From Cytophagaceae bacterium (lineage in GTDB: Bacteria; Bacteroidota; Bacteroidia; Flavobacteriales; Flavobacteriaceae): DNA of 64,000 nucleotides. The DNA is taken from NCBI GenBank assembly GCA_002710685.1, contig PALD01000065.1, positions 58,062 to 122,061 on the forward strand, in the 5' to 3' direction. Within the stretch, counting starts at the first letter, position 1, and every line of letters starts with the position of its first letter. The notes under the pieces were generated by a model. It saw only the letters and a program-made list of their open reading frames with translations. It was not told the DNA's origin and made no database searches. Position numbers and translations under genes: made by a program. Positions 26,132 to 35,930 of this stretch are shown here, in pieces.

Positions 26132-28135
26132 CTATTCATTAATAAGTTTATTGTATACCCGTAAATAATCAATCTCACCTATAAATTGATTTCCCCCGGT
26201 GTCATTGGCAATTTGCAAATCTGCTGTAGAGGCTCCCGGTGCTGGGACATCTTCCCATTGTCGTGCCAGGTCACCGTTTATATAAAGCTTTAATTGTTGA
26301 CGCAAGTTGTCATAACGCCATACGATAGTGGACATTTCACCGGCATTTACCGCCAGCTCTGGACTATAGGTTTTTACCGTTTTGTGATTTATAAAGGTAG
26401 GTTTGCCTTTCGGCGAAAGCCCTATAGAAACACCCGCTTGGTCTGCACGATTTGACAAGAGTGTCTGTGGAGCCGTTAGGTTTTTGGGCTTGACCGCCAT
26501 GGAAACCGTAAAGGATTTATCATTAAAATCCATATGCATATCTGCCGTGATGTGCATACTTGATTTTTTTGTAAAAACGGCGGTCCTGCCATTTTCCCGT
26601 TTCCCGTACTTCACACGGGAGGTCTTAACTTCTTGATGAAATGCTGATGCATCTTTTGCCCCGCCAGTATCAAAACTTAAATTCAGGGCCTGGGCATCTT
26701 GGTCATTGCTGGTAAGAGTGCCCTCATGCACAACCTCTGAGAAAAAAACTTCATTGCGACCGTTGACATATTCTATCTTTAGTCTTCTATCGTCTTCATC
26801 ACCATATACCGAGGTGCGAATAAAAGCATGCAGCGACCCCTTGAGCAGGTCGTGCTCGCTGGCCAGGTCGATGTTATAATTTGCATAGCGCTCATCGGTT
26901 TCTGGGGCATCACTGTTAAGGTTGCCAGATACCACATCTATCATGGGATATGGGCTTTCATTTTCCCGAAGCATAAAGCGTTGCTGGTGCAGGTCTGCAC
27001 TGTAGGACAGCACACCATCTATCTTGTTATCATTGATAAACTTCAATAAAAGGGGTCCCCGCTTGCTGCTGCTCAGGTTACGGCCACCCATCTCCCTAAA
27101 TGTGGGTGTACCGCTTATGATTATTTTAAACGTAGCAGTGGATTTTAAGAGTTCTTGCTGTAACCACTCAAGTTGTTCATCGCCTAGCTGGTCTTTTGTA
27201 TTATTTCTATAGCTGCGGTTATCGGTAAGAAAAAATTCTACGTCCTTATAGCGGTAGGAGGAGAAAAGCCCCTCTCCTTCTTCAGTATCCAGATATTCTG
27301 GATTGGGCCACCAGTCTTTAAAGATTTTACGTGTTGCGGGCAGGCCAGGCAGGGTTTTGTCAAATTCGTTTGAACCCGTGTCATGGTTATCAGTAATGGC
27401 CAGCTGTGGCATGGATTGTAAAAGCTCGTCATAATATTTTCTATACCACATATACCGTTTAAAGGCCTGCTCTTCATTGTCCCAATCGCTTAAAAAACTA
27501 TCTGGGCAACCCCCATGCGCATGCTCTTCGCCCAAGAGATACACAGCATCTCCCAGCCATACCATAAGGTCACTATCTTGCTTTGCCATCAGGTCGTTGT
27601 ACATCTTGGGGTCTCCATTGATGATACGCTCAGATTCCCACTGGTCTATGCATCGGCTTAGGTCAAAAATGCGTCCACAACCTCCTGATAGAAAGGTAAA
27701 GTCGTCAATAATATCCTGCTCGGCCTTGATGGTGGCTTCCCTCCCGCTTTCGCTTCCATTTTCGAGAAGTTTTGCGGTATACGTTTCGCCGGGAGCGATA
27801 TCAAATTCATACGAGCGCAAGCGATAGTCCTCTTCACGGCTGATGGCCTCGCTGTCCAGGTCGCCTGTCTCAAAACCATTATAAACCAAATGTCTGTCAT
27901 CAGAATTACAGATCATTCCCTGAAGCGGTACATCTGGTCTTGCTGTTGAAGTCATGGATAGCGCGAGGGTGTTGCCACTGCCTGTATTTTCTTTGGTCAG
28001 CATCCACACGCGTACCTTGTTTTCATACACGGGGCTGAACATGGGCCCGTACACAAGGGAGTCTCCAGGAATGGTCATCTGGGCGCTGGCCTTATACAGG
28101 ACAAGCAAAATGGTAAGGGTGATAATCTTTTTCAT
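26132..28135 (-). CDS. PhoD-like metallophosphatase with C-terminal LamG domain
   Basis: 667 aa from ATG 28135, preferred over the in-frame ATG at 28195 because that one overlaps the upstream gene and lacks a signal peptide; the chosen start gives MKKIITLTILLVLYKASAQ. Motifs of the PhoD/metallophosphatase family: FLSGGCGRIFD, LMVWLGDAVYL, LAITDNHDTGSNEFD, FFLTDNRSYR, SYSADLHQQRFML, ordered as in the calcium/iron phosphodiesterases. The last about 165 residues form a concanavalin-like LamG domain (SFTVSMAVKPKNL, LKLYINGDLARQWEDVPAP, FIGEIDYLRVYNK), which may bind sugars. It would release phosphate outside the inner membrane, possibly from phosphomannan, an idea from context only. Last gene of PUL 2. 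Confidence 0.85.
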   Translation of the reverse strand: MKKIITLTILLVLYKASAQMTIPGDSLVYGPMFSPVYENKVRVWMLTKENTGSGNTLALSMTSTARPDVPLQGMICNSDDRHLVYNGFETGDLDSEAISREEDYRLRSYEFDIAPGETYTAKLLENGSESGREATIKAEQDIIDDFTFLSGGCGRIFDLSRCIDQWESERIINGDPKMYNDLMAKQDSDLMVWLGDAVYLLGEEHAHGGCPDSFLSDWDNEEQAFKRYMWYRKYYDELLQSMPQLAITDNHDTGSNEFDKTLPGLPATRKIFKDWWPNPEYLDTEEGEGLFSSYRYKDVEFFLTDNRSYRNNTKDQLGDEQLEWLQQELLKSTATFKIIISGTPTFREMGGRNLSSSKRGPLLLKFINDNKIDGVLSYSADLHQQRFMLRENESPYPMIDVVSGNLNSDAPETDERYANYNIDLASEHDLLKGSLHAFIRTSVYGDEDDRRLKIEYVNGRNEVFFSEVVHEGTLTSNDQDAQALNLSFDTGGAKDASAFHQEVKTSRVKYGKRENGRTAVFTKKSSMHITADMHMDFNDKSFTVSMAVKPKNLTAPQTLLSNRADQAGVSIGLSPKGKPTFINHKTVKTYSPELAVNAGEMSTIVWRYDNLRQQLKLYINGDLARQWEDVPAPGASTADLQIANDTGGNQFIGEIDYLRVYNKLINE

Positions 28136-28178
28136 GCAAGTAGGTTTCAAGGGTGATTGGGTTGAATTGGTTTTTGTT

Positions 28179-30146
28179 TTAAATTTTTGGCACATCAGTA
28201 AGTGATTCTATAAAAGCTAGTATTTGTTGCATTTCCTTCGGGCTAAGGTTTAGCTTACCTGCGGGCAAGGTTTGCTGTGGCACCTGCGCTGCAAGCCCCA
28301 TCCCGGCAGCACCGCCCTGGTTATATAACTCCAGTACATCTTCTAGTGAGGCATAGGCGCCATTATGAAAATAGGGTGCGGTCAAAGCGGCATTTCTTAC
28401 CGTCATGGTCTTGAATGATTTCTCAAATATGGCCTTATCTTCATTGTGCACACCGTTGTTAAAACGCCCATCATCAACATCTACCATACCACTATTAGGA
28501 GTGGCGAGCACGCCCAGTACTTCGGTTTCGTTTTCACGAAACAAGGGCGGTACCAATCCACTAAACGTGGGTGCATAATGACAGGTGGCACAATTGGCCT
28601 TGCCCATAAACAGGTTGAAGCCCTTTTTTACATCAGTGCTGGTCCCTGGGGCTTCCCCACGTATATATTGATCAAAAGGACTATTAAAAGACCGCAGGGA
28701 AACCAAAAAGGACATCAATGCAGAAGAAAACTGATACCGGGTGATGGTATCTGTCTTAAAGACATTTTTAAATGCCTGTTTATAGGTTTTGCCCGTGTTG
28801 AGCTTATGTACTATTTCCTCGTAAGAGGTGTCATATTCCAGATGGTCTTGTATCACGTGGCCCAACTGGTCATCAAGGCTTAATGACCTTAAATCATAGA
28901 AGAAACGGTCAGCAAAAATGGCGTTTACCAGCGTGGGTGCGTTGCGATGTACGGTATGACCCGGCACACTTGCCAGGGATTTCATTGTACCATCAGTATA
29001 GGCCCGCTCTGGTTGATGACAACTTGCACAGCTTAAGTTCTCGTTGTTACTGAGCGTGGTATCAAAAAACAGGCTTTTTCCCAAAACCCGTAAGGCTTCG
29101 CCATCCTTTTGCTTGGTCAATGCCGTGTAGTAGTATGGATTGAGGAAATCGCTGCCAAAAATATTATCGCTGTATGCATTCCAGGAGGGGGTTTCCCTTC
29201 TCAGCACGGCCGTGCTCTGGATGCCCAGTTCTTGTTGCAATTGCAATAAGCTTTTGTACAACGGGTTTATATAGTTCTTGATAAATGTAAAACGGTCAAA
29301 GCTTGCAAAATCTGGATTTGCAGTTAAAAATGCCTTGGCCTCTTTGAACAGTCTATTGATTTCACGTTGACGTTCCGGGCTACCTTTTGCGATAAGCGTT
29401 TTTAAAACCGCTTCGACCCCCGTGAGGGCATACCTGGATTCTTGCATGGCATCAAGTGACCCCGGCGTGTCAAAACCGGTAATGCCCAAACTCATTATCC
29501 GCACGAGTTCTAGCCTGCAAAATTCAATCACCTCATAACCGTGGTAATATTTACGGGAGCGCAGGGCTTCTTCAAGCACGGCAAACTTTACCTGCAAAGC
29601 CTCGACCAACTGCACGACCTCATCCCGGCATTCGCCCACCTCTTGAGCATAAACCAACTCGTCCAGACGCTGTAATCCCACCGGCGCAAGCACATGTACG
29701 CCCCCGTCCATGAAGTATCCGCCGTCTAAATCGTCCAGCGGTTGTGAATTTAGATAAACTGCAAGTTCATTGGCATCTGCCTCGCCCACGGGATATGGGT
29801 CCAGGTGCGGGATGGGGGGACCATTGATGTAGGCTTTTGCATGCTCAGGATAATAGTAGGTGGCATATCCCTCAACTTGTTTGTAGGCATTGCGGGTCGC
29901 CGTGAGTTGCTTTCGCAAAAGCGCCTCTGTTACCATCCCTTCCCGGTATTGCACGGCAACCACCTGCAGGCTGTCCAGCGTGTGGCTCACTGTCCTGAGT
30001 TGATGGTTGATAGTAGCTTTCACGGAAGTGGAATAGGCCGCATCACTTTTTGAAAACCCATAGAGCAACATAAAGACAAGCAGCCCACCGATGGCGGCAA
30101 AAAGCTTGAACCCAGATGGAATGCTATGCTGCAAAAAATTCTTCAT
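28179..30146 (-). CDS. Imelysin-like domain fused to di-haem cytochrome c peroxidase
   Basis: 655 aa with an N-terminal membrane/signal segment (about 12-30). Residues 40-310 are helical, and YATYYYPEHAKAYINGPPIP and GLQRLDELVY resemble the periplasmic imelysin/M75-like region, although its GxHxxE motif is not exact. The C-terminal half has two haem c sites: CASCH (C373, C376, H377) and CATCH (C519, C522, H523), with the CcpA/MauG signatures NAPTLVNAIF and RNAALTAPYFHNGAYASLEDV. It should be a periplasmic peroxidase or oxidase. It lies 21 bases after GH3 and 43 before PhoD on the same strand, so it is part of the PUL 2 transcript, an odd place for a peroxidase. Confidence 0.85.
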   Translation of the reverse strand: MKNFLQHSIPSGFKLFAAIGGLLVFMLLYGFSKSDAAYSTSVKATINHQLRTVSHTLDSLQVVAVQYREGMVTEALLRKQLTATRNAYKQVEGYATYYYPEHAKAYINGPPIPHLDPYPVGEADANELAVYLNSQPLDDLDGGYFMDGGVHVLAPVGLQRLDELVYAQEVGECRDEVVQLVEALQVKFAVLEEALRSRKYYHGYEVIEFCRLELVRIMSLGITGFDTPGSLDAMQESRYALTGVEAVLKTLIAKGSPERQREINRLFKEAKAFLTANPDFASFDRFTFIKNYINPLYKSLLQLQQELGIQSTAVLRRETPSWNAYSDNIFGSDFLNPYYYTALTKQKDGEALRVLGKSLFFDTTLSNNENLSCASCHQPERAYTDGTMKSLASVPGHTVHRNAPTLVNAIFADRFFYDLRSLSLDDQLGHVIQDHLEYDTSYEEIVHKLNTGKTYKQAFKNVFKTDTITRYQFSSALMSFLVSLRSFNSPFDQYIRGEAPGTSTDVKKGFNLFMGKANCATCHYAPTFSGLVPPLFRENETEVLGVLATPNSGMVDVDDGRFNNGVHNEDKAIFEKSFKTMTVRNAALTAPYFHNGAYASLEDVLELYNQGGAAGMGLAAQVPQQTLPAGKLNLSPKEMQQILAFIESLTDVPKI

Positions 30147-30167
30147 GCTTGATGCCGGGGCTGTTTT

Positions 30168-32531
30168 TTATTGAATGGTAAATTTTCCTTCCAGCTTGAT
30201 ATCTTCTGAGGAAGCGCCCACCATTACCTTAAAACTACCGGGTTCTACGGTGAATTCATCATGTATATCCCACAGTCCCAGCTCCTGCTTGCCCAATGTA
30301 AAATGAACACGTTTCTCCTCCCCCGGCTGCAGGGTCACGCGATCAAAACCCCGCAGGACCTTGGTATAGGAAATCACGCTGCTGTACTCGTCGTGCAAAT
30401 ATAGTTGCACGACCTCATCGCCTACCCGTTTTCCAGTGTTCCTTATCATAAAGTTTATGTCAACATTACCTGCAGGTCCTTGAACAGTTGGGGTTATCTC
30501 TAGGTTACTGTACTCAAAGGTGGTGTAGCTCAACCCATAGCCAAAAGGATATAGCGCGCCATAAACCGATGTCCCTGATGCCGCTTTTGAACCAGGCTTA
30601 AAAGGGAATGCATACGGTATCTGCCCTACTGATTTAGGGAAGGTCACGGCGAGTTTACCTCCCGGATTATACGCTCCAAAAAGTACCTGGGCAACCGCAT
30701 CACCACCAAATTCTCCAGGAAACCAGGCATGGATGATACCGGGCACATGGGCCTGTGCGTAATTTATGGACGCGGCACGACCATCAACCAGGACAAGCAC
30801 CACGGGCTTACCGGTGGCACAAACCGCCTCCAGCAAGCGTTGCTGACTCTTTGGAAGGTCAAGGCTTGTGCGAGAACGGTCTTCCCGCACGGTTAGCTCA
30901 GACCCACCCAGCACAAGTATGGCCACGTCTGACTGTTGTGCTGCCTTGACTGCCTTATCCAATAATTCCTGAGCATCTGCCTCGATGGGGAACGGCATGA
31001 TTTCATCTTCGGGAAAATGAGCGCTGATGATGTCTGCTCCTTTTTCATAAACCACCTCCGCGTCTGGCAGCATGTTCTTGATACCCTCATAAATGGTGAC
31101 AATGGGTAGGTTTGCTGGTCCATATCGCGAAATCAAACCTTCTTTTTCCTGTGCATTGGGACCTATCACCGCTACCGACTTCAAAGATGTATCCAGCGGT
31201 AAGATGTTGTCCTCATTCTTCAATAAAACTATGGATTCCAGCGCAGCCTGTAGCGATAGTGCTTGATGCTCTTTGGACTGCACGAGCTTTTCTGCTAATT
31301 TCTTATCACCGGTATAGGGATTGTCAAAGAGCCCCAGTTTAAACTTGACCTTGAGCACATCGCCTACGCGCTCATCTATCGTGGCAGGAGCAATTTTGCC
31401 TTGAGCAATAGCTTCCCGCAGGGGATTGATATAGTCTTCTGGTGCGGTAAAATCTGTCCTGATGTTCACACCTGCGTTAATGGCCTGTGCCACGGCATCT
31501 ACCATGGTCTCGGCGACTTTGTGCTTGTTGTGTATAAACTCCAGTGCGGCACTATCAGTCGTGACATAGCCCTTAAAACCCCATTGCTGGCGCAGGATAT
31601 CCGTGAGAAAATAAGGACTGCCCGTGATGGGGACTCCATCATAATCATTGTATGAACTCATGACGCCCAGTGCTCCTGCTTCCTGCACGGCCACGCGAAA
31701 GGGCTCCAGATACAAGGTCTTCATCTCCCGTGGGGCCACGTGCGGGTCTGTCCTTGTGCCGCCATCGCGTCCACCTACCGGCACGGAGTATACGGCAAAG
31801 TGCTTGACGGTAGCCGCAACTCCATTTTCCTGCAAGCCCAGGACCATCTGTTTGCCCAGCTGCCCCACGAGATAAGGGTCTTCACCATAACTCTCCACGG
31901 CGCGCCCCCAGCGTGGATCTTGTGCAATCCCCAGTATAGGGGAATAGATATTGGTATAGCCCAGGGCCTTGGCTTCTTTAGCTTCTACCGCGCCTATCTT
32001 ACGTATCAATTCTTTATCCCAGGTGGCGCCTTGTCCGCTTTGCGCAGGGAACGAAGTAGCCCTGTCATGCGCTAAACCACGTATCCCTTCATTAGTAAAA
32101 TCAACGGGGATGCCCAGGCGTGTCTCCTCTACAAACCAGCGCTGTATGGTTTCCAGGGTCTCCACGTGGGTACTGTAAGGATATGAATATTGAGATTTAA
32201 AGGTGCCCAGACCATTGTGCTCTTCATCTATGTTGCCTATGCCGTCCTTCCATACCCGGGTCTTCCAGGCAGGGGTGGGCAATGGGTCTTTGAGCACCCG
32301 CCCAGAACCATACAGCGTGGCCAGCTGGCAGGTCTTCTCATCCATGTTCATTTGGCCCAATAAATCTGCCACCCTATCTTCCCTGGCTGCATTGGGATTT
32401 TCATAGACATCCATCTTGCCGTTCTTGTTAAAGTCTATATAATCTTTTTTATAGATGGACGGCTTTTGCCCTATGCTTGTCAAGGCCAATAATCCTGCAA
32501 GCAATAGTATCAGTTTTGGTTTCATGCGCAT
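30168..32531 (-). CDS. GH3-family beta-glycosidase
   Basis: 787 aa with a signal peptide (MKPKLILLLAGLLALTS; ATG 32525 is an alternative start). Right after it, DFNKNGKMDVYE is a 12-residue EF-hand/dockerin-type calcium loop. The GH3 barrel carries RWGRAVESYGEDPYLVG, KHFAVYSVP and the nucleophile D326 in GYVTTDSAAL. The alpha/beta sandwich (VAVIGPNAQEKEG, VLVLVDGRAA) and a fibronectin-III-like end (GKRVGDEVVQLYLHDEYSS) complete the beta-glucosidase/xylosidase architecture. It probably acts in the periplasm on the end of oligosaccharides from PUL 2; the sugar is not clear. 17 bases after GH38. Confidence 0.92.
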   Translation of the reverse strand: MRMKPKLILLLAGLLALTSIGQKPSIYKKDYIDFNKNGKMDVYENPNAAREDRVADLLGQMNMDEKTCQLATLYGSGRVLKDPLPTPAWKTRVWKDGIGNIDEEHNGLGTFKSQYSYPYSTHVETLETIQRWFVEETRLGIPVDFTNEGIRGLAHDRATSFPAQSGQGATWDKELIRKIGAVEAKEAKALGYTNIYSPILGIAQDPRWGRAVESYGEDPYLVGQLGKQMVLGLQENGVAATVKHFAVYSVPVGGRDGGTRTDPHVAPREMKTLYLEPFRVAVQEAGALGVMSSYNDYDGVPITGSPYFLTDILRQQWGFKGYVTTDSAALEFIHNKHKVAETMVDAVAQAINAGVNIRTDFTAPEDYINPLREAIAQGKIAPATIDERVGDVLKVKFKLGLFDNPYTGDKKLAEKLVQSKEHQALSLQAALESIVLLKNEDNILPLDTSLKSVAVIGPNAQEKEGLISRYGPANLPIVTIYEGIKNMLPDAEVVYEKGADIISAHFPEDEIMPFPIEADAQELLDKAVKAAQQSDVAILVLGGSELTVREDRSRTSLDLPKSQQRLLEAVCATGKPVVLVLVDGRAASINYAQAHVPGIIHAWFPGEFGGDAVAQVLFGAYNPGGKLAVTFPKSVGQIPYAFPFKPGSKAASGTSVYGALYPFGYGLSYTTFEYSNLEITPTVQGPAGNVDINFMIRNTGKRVGDEVVQLYLHDEYSSVISYTKVLRGFDRVTLQPGEEKRVHFTLGKQELGLWDIHDEFTVEPGSFKVMVGASSEDIKLEGKFTIQ

Positions 32532-32548
32532 GTTTTTGTGTACGGCGG

Positions 32549-35500
32549 CTATTCCATATTCATTTCTTTGGCATAGCCAAAATCTTCATACAACGGTTGT
32601 AAGGGTTGCAAGACGGCTGTCTCATCCTTGGCCACCGTGATGGCAAAGACGCGTATCCTGCTATTGTCTGGCAGGGTGATTTGCTTGGCTCCCTTAGGTA
32701 CGGGGATGGCATAACTATAGAGATAGCTGTATTCATACACCATATTTGTAGAAGGGTAGCCTAAATGTCTATGGGTAGCAAACCAGGCAATATTTGAAGT
32801 GTTTACATAAGGAGATTCTATCCCCTTAACGGTCACATTCTCTATATCTACCTTATGCTCTATACGGTCTATTACAAAATCCCGGTTGTACCATTGCCCC
32901 ATTTTACCAGACCAATCGTCAATTTCCAGGCTATGCTGTATACCATCGATGGTAAAATCACCTGTTGTTTTTTGTGTGGCTGCTGCCAAAATATAAACGG
33001 TATTGTAGTCTCCCTTGGGCAAGTCTATGATCTGTCCCTTGGTCCTCACGGCATTGTCCTCCCTATCCTGGGTAGTGCCCATGGTGTACACAATATCCTC
33101 ACTTACCACCTGCGCGGGAATCAATTCTGCGGGCATGCTGTACCTATCTTCCAGTGCACCGTCATTCCTGTTTGTATCATGGCTAAATGCATCCAAGTTA
33201 TACGGCAAGGCCACGGGTTGCTGTGCCGTGATTGCCCTAGCGGGTTTTTCCTTTTCAAGCCTTACGGCGAAAGCCTTAATACCATATTTATTGATGTCAA
33301 ACGTGAGTGTGTTACCCGCATATGACACATCGCCCATCTCCTGCTCCTGCCCGTTGACCTCATGTGCTGCAGCGATGGTCCCTGGCAATGTGAGTTGCAC
33401 CTCCTGAGCGTCTTTCCCCAGGATTTCATTCACGCGGATGATGAGATACTTACCATCTTCACTCTTCTTGAAGGCCATGAGCCCCACATTCTGTGCGCTG
33501 ATATCAAGCATGGAAAACTCGGCACCCTGGCTCCCCCGGTGTTGCGGACTTTCAAAAGCCAGCAACGGTTGATTTACAAACTTGCCCTGCCATGGGGTCA
33601 AGCCCTCCTGCCAGTTGCCCTTATGTCCATAGAGCGCATACGTAAAGGTATGCATCCCCCAGTCCTGTGAGTTTTGAAAGACATAGCGTTCCTTGACCTT
33701 GGGCGTGAACATGAGCGTTAAGCGCAATTCATTTGCATCAGGTTTGTCTGAGCCATATTTAGAATCCTCCAGAATGGAAATCCCAAAATCCCCACTGGCA
33801 TCCGTTTGGTCAAACCATTGCTTGGAGGGCACTTCATATTTCTTTTCAGAATTTACGCCTCGCTCAATAGTGCCCACCTGCCAGGAATAGGTTGTTTTCT
33901 CGTTTTTTGCCGCCAGTGGAAATGCAGCTTTTAAGCTCATCCCAGAGGATTTCCACGTCAGGAGGTTTGCTATCTGCAAGCGCTTGCCCGCCTCTCCGGC
34001 GGCAAGGCTTATGGTTTGCACCAGGGTTGAATGTTGCCCTTCACGGGTTACCTCGAGCGCCACGCGCAATGGCCCCTCTTCTACAACCTTGATGTCCACC
34101 GCTTCATCCATGACTGCAAAGGGTGGTTTTTGACGTTCATCCCACATCATGTTCCAGGCAGGCCAGGTGAACGAGGCCTCCGTTTGAAAGTCAAGCCGCG
34201 TGGGGGCAGAAAGCAATTCCTTATCCAACTGCTTATCATAAAAACTGGCGATATCACCCGCTGCATTGAGCGTCACCCGGTAATGGGTATTCTCCAGCAT
34301 ATTTGTGGTGACCTTGAGCGCCGAGGTCGTTTTTACAGCCCGTACCGGCCGAACATCATATACCTTTAGGGCCAGCGGCTGCATATTTGTTTCAAAAATC
34401 AATTCAATGGAATCCTGCGATTGCTGGATTACCTGACTCTTTACCTGGGTATTCCCATCATATACGGCCACCGCCGGAGGCATTTTGGCGTAAGCCAACT
34501 TGACCTTGGCAATATCCTCCCGGTGCGTCTCCACGGGATTGTACACCACCACGGCCCTGCCCTTCACGCGGGTATCCATGTCCTGTACCAGGGCTTCCAT
34601 GCTGTTCTCGAGCACGGTGGCAAAGCTACTGGCCGCCATAAGCTCATCATTCCAGGCATATTCATAAACCGATGGGATGGAGGTCCCCGGTAAAATGTCA
34701 TGCATTTGATTGCCCAGCACAAGTTCCCACGCCTTATTAAGTTTAGTAAACGGGTAAGCTGCCCTGCCCTGCCAGTCGGCTATGGCCGCAAGGGGTTCTG
34801 TGGCTTTCGCCAAAAGCTCATTCTTGCGGTTCATTTTTTTCATGAAGGCCTGCGAGGTAATCGAGCCGGCACTATGTTCTGTCAACAGGAGGTCACCAGT
34901 ATAGGTGGGCAGGCTTTCTTTTATGGCCGGGGTGACATCCTTGAACATCTGGTCTGAGCTGGTGAGCAATACCTTAAAATTGCTATCGCTGTTGTGCAGG
35001 CTCTCCACGGCATTGTACACATCATTTTCACGCGGTGCACCGCCCTGGTCACCCACACCATAGTATTTATAGTCAAAAGCATAGCCGGAGACTTCTTTGT
35101 TATGCTCCAATCGTTTTGTCCATTTTTCATCTTTATCCAGCCTGTTCTCCACATGGCTCACATATGCCCCGGGATTGAGTGCCGAAACCATCTGGCTACC
35201 ATCAGGGCCTATCCAGTTACCAATATTGAAGGGTACGCCCACGGCAGAACCCCAACTCAACTTTTGTGTTGAAAAGCCCAGCAATCCGCTATGGTGGACT
35301 ATGGTAGGCAAGCTTGCCGGAAACCCAAAACAGTCTGGCAACATATAATCCATACTGGTCTTGCCAAATTCTGTCTGAAAAAACCGGTTGCCATAAAGTG
35401 TTTGCCTCACAATGGACTCTGGCGAAGAGACAACGGTTTCTGCCTCATCTACTGAGGAGCCGGCAACATACCATTGCCCACTGGCGATGTATTTTTTTAC

Positions 35501-35830
35501 GGTTTCATATAAATCAGGAAAATATTCCTTCATCATGCGGTACCGTCTTGATCCCGTGAAGTTGTACCTGTACTCGGGATATTTTTCAAATAGGTAGAAG
35601 TTTTCGGTCATGATGTTCTTGATATACTCACCCACGACCGTGGGGTAATCCCAGTTCCACTCTGTATCCAGGTGGGAGTAGCCTATGGTGTACAGCACCT
35701 TGTCACTACTCAAATCATAATTTTTTAGTTCATCTTTAGGGGCTTGTGCGGTAGCCATGGCACTACATATGAACACAAGGCTACTGCTCACGGTCTTTAA
35801 GGACCGCAATAAAAAATTAATATGCATCAA
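32549..35830 (-). CDS. GH38 alpha-mannosidase
   Basis: 1093 aa with signal peptide ending near TAQA. Zinc and catalytic signatures of GH38 are clear: H53 and D55 in GYSHLDTEWNW, nucleophile D166 in MLPDCFGFPASLP, and HDILPGTSIPSVYEYAWND for the later zinc histidine. The beta domains (VKGRAVVVYNPV, and the long C-terminal sandwich) follow. The family is retaining exo-alpha-mannosidases using Zn(II). The extra C-terminal 200 residues (about 890-1093) are a further beta domain longer than in eukaryotic enzymes. With GH92 in PUL 1, this is the main evidence for mannan use. Start could be either of the two adjacent Met codons. Confidence 0.93.
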   Translation of the reverse strand: MMHINFLLRSLKTVSSSLVFICSAMATAQAPKDELKNYDLSSDKVLYTIGYSHLDTEWNWDYPTVVGEYIKNIMTENFYLFEKYPEYRYNFTGSRRYRMMKEYFPDLYETVKKYIASGQWYVAGSSVDEAETVVSSPESIVRQTLYGNRFFQTEFGKTSMDYMLPDCFGFPASLPTIVHHSGLLGFSTQKLSWGSAVGVPFNIGNWIGPDGSQMVSALNPGAYVSHVENRLDKDEKWTKRLEHNKEVSGYAFDYKYYGVGDQGGAPRENDVYNAVESLHNSDSNFKVLLTSSDQMFKDVTPAIKESLPTYTGDLLLTEHSAGSITSQAFMKKMNRKNELLAKATEPLAAIADWQGRAAYPFTKLNKAWELVLGNQMHDILPGTSIPSVYEYAWNDELMAASSFATVLENSMEALVQDMDTRVKGRAVVVYNPVETHREDIAKVKLAYAKMPPAVAVYDGNTQVKSQVIQQSQDSIELIFETNMQPLALKVYDVRPVRAVKTTSALKVTTNMLENTHYRVTLNAAGDIASFYDKQLDKELLSAPTRLDFQTEASFTWPAWNMMWDERQKPPFAVMDEAVDIKVVEEGPLRVALEVTREGQHSTLVQTISLAAGEAGKRLQIANLLTWKSSGMSLKAAFPLAAKNEKTTYSWQVGTIERGVNSEKKYEVPSKQWFDQTDASGDFGISILEDSKYGSDKPDANELRLTLMFTPKVKERYVFQNSQDWGMHTFTYALYGHKGNWQEGLTPWQGKFVNQPLLAFESPQHRGSQGAEFSMLDISAQNVGLMAFKKSEDGKYLIIRVNEILGKDAQEVQLTLPGTIAAAHEVNGQEQEMGDVSYAGNTLTFDINKYGIKAFAVRLEKEKPARAITAQQPVALPYNLDAFSHDTNRNDGALEDRYSMPAELIPAQVVSEDIVYTMGTTQDREDNAVRTKGQIIDLPKGDYNTVYILAAATQKTTGDFTIDGIQHSLEIDDWSGKMGQWYNRDFVIDRIEHKVDIENVTVKGIESPYVNTSNIAWFATHRHLGYPSTNMVYEYSYLYSYAIPVPKGAKQITLPDNSRIRVFAITVAKDETAVLQPLQPLYEDFGYAKEMNME

Positions 35831-35930
35831 ATAAGATATTTGTGTGTTAATGGGCAGTGCATGACCTCCTGTATATGGGGAAGAAGGCCATGTCTGCCAC
35901 TACTAAATATTAGGACATAATGAAGGTTGG

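Noticed and set aside
28446..28883. 145-codon plus-strand frame opposite the peroxidase gene.
   Set aside because: It lies opposite conserved haem-domain coding sequence and shows no family motif; treated as a chance frame.
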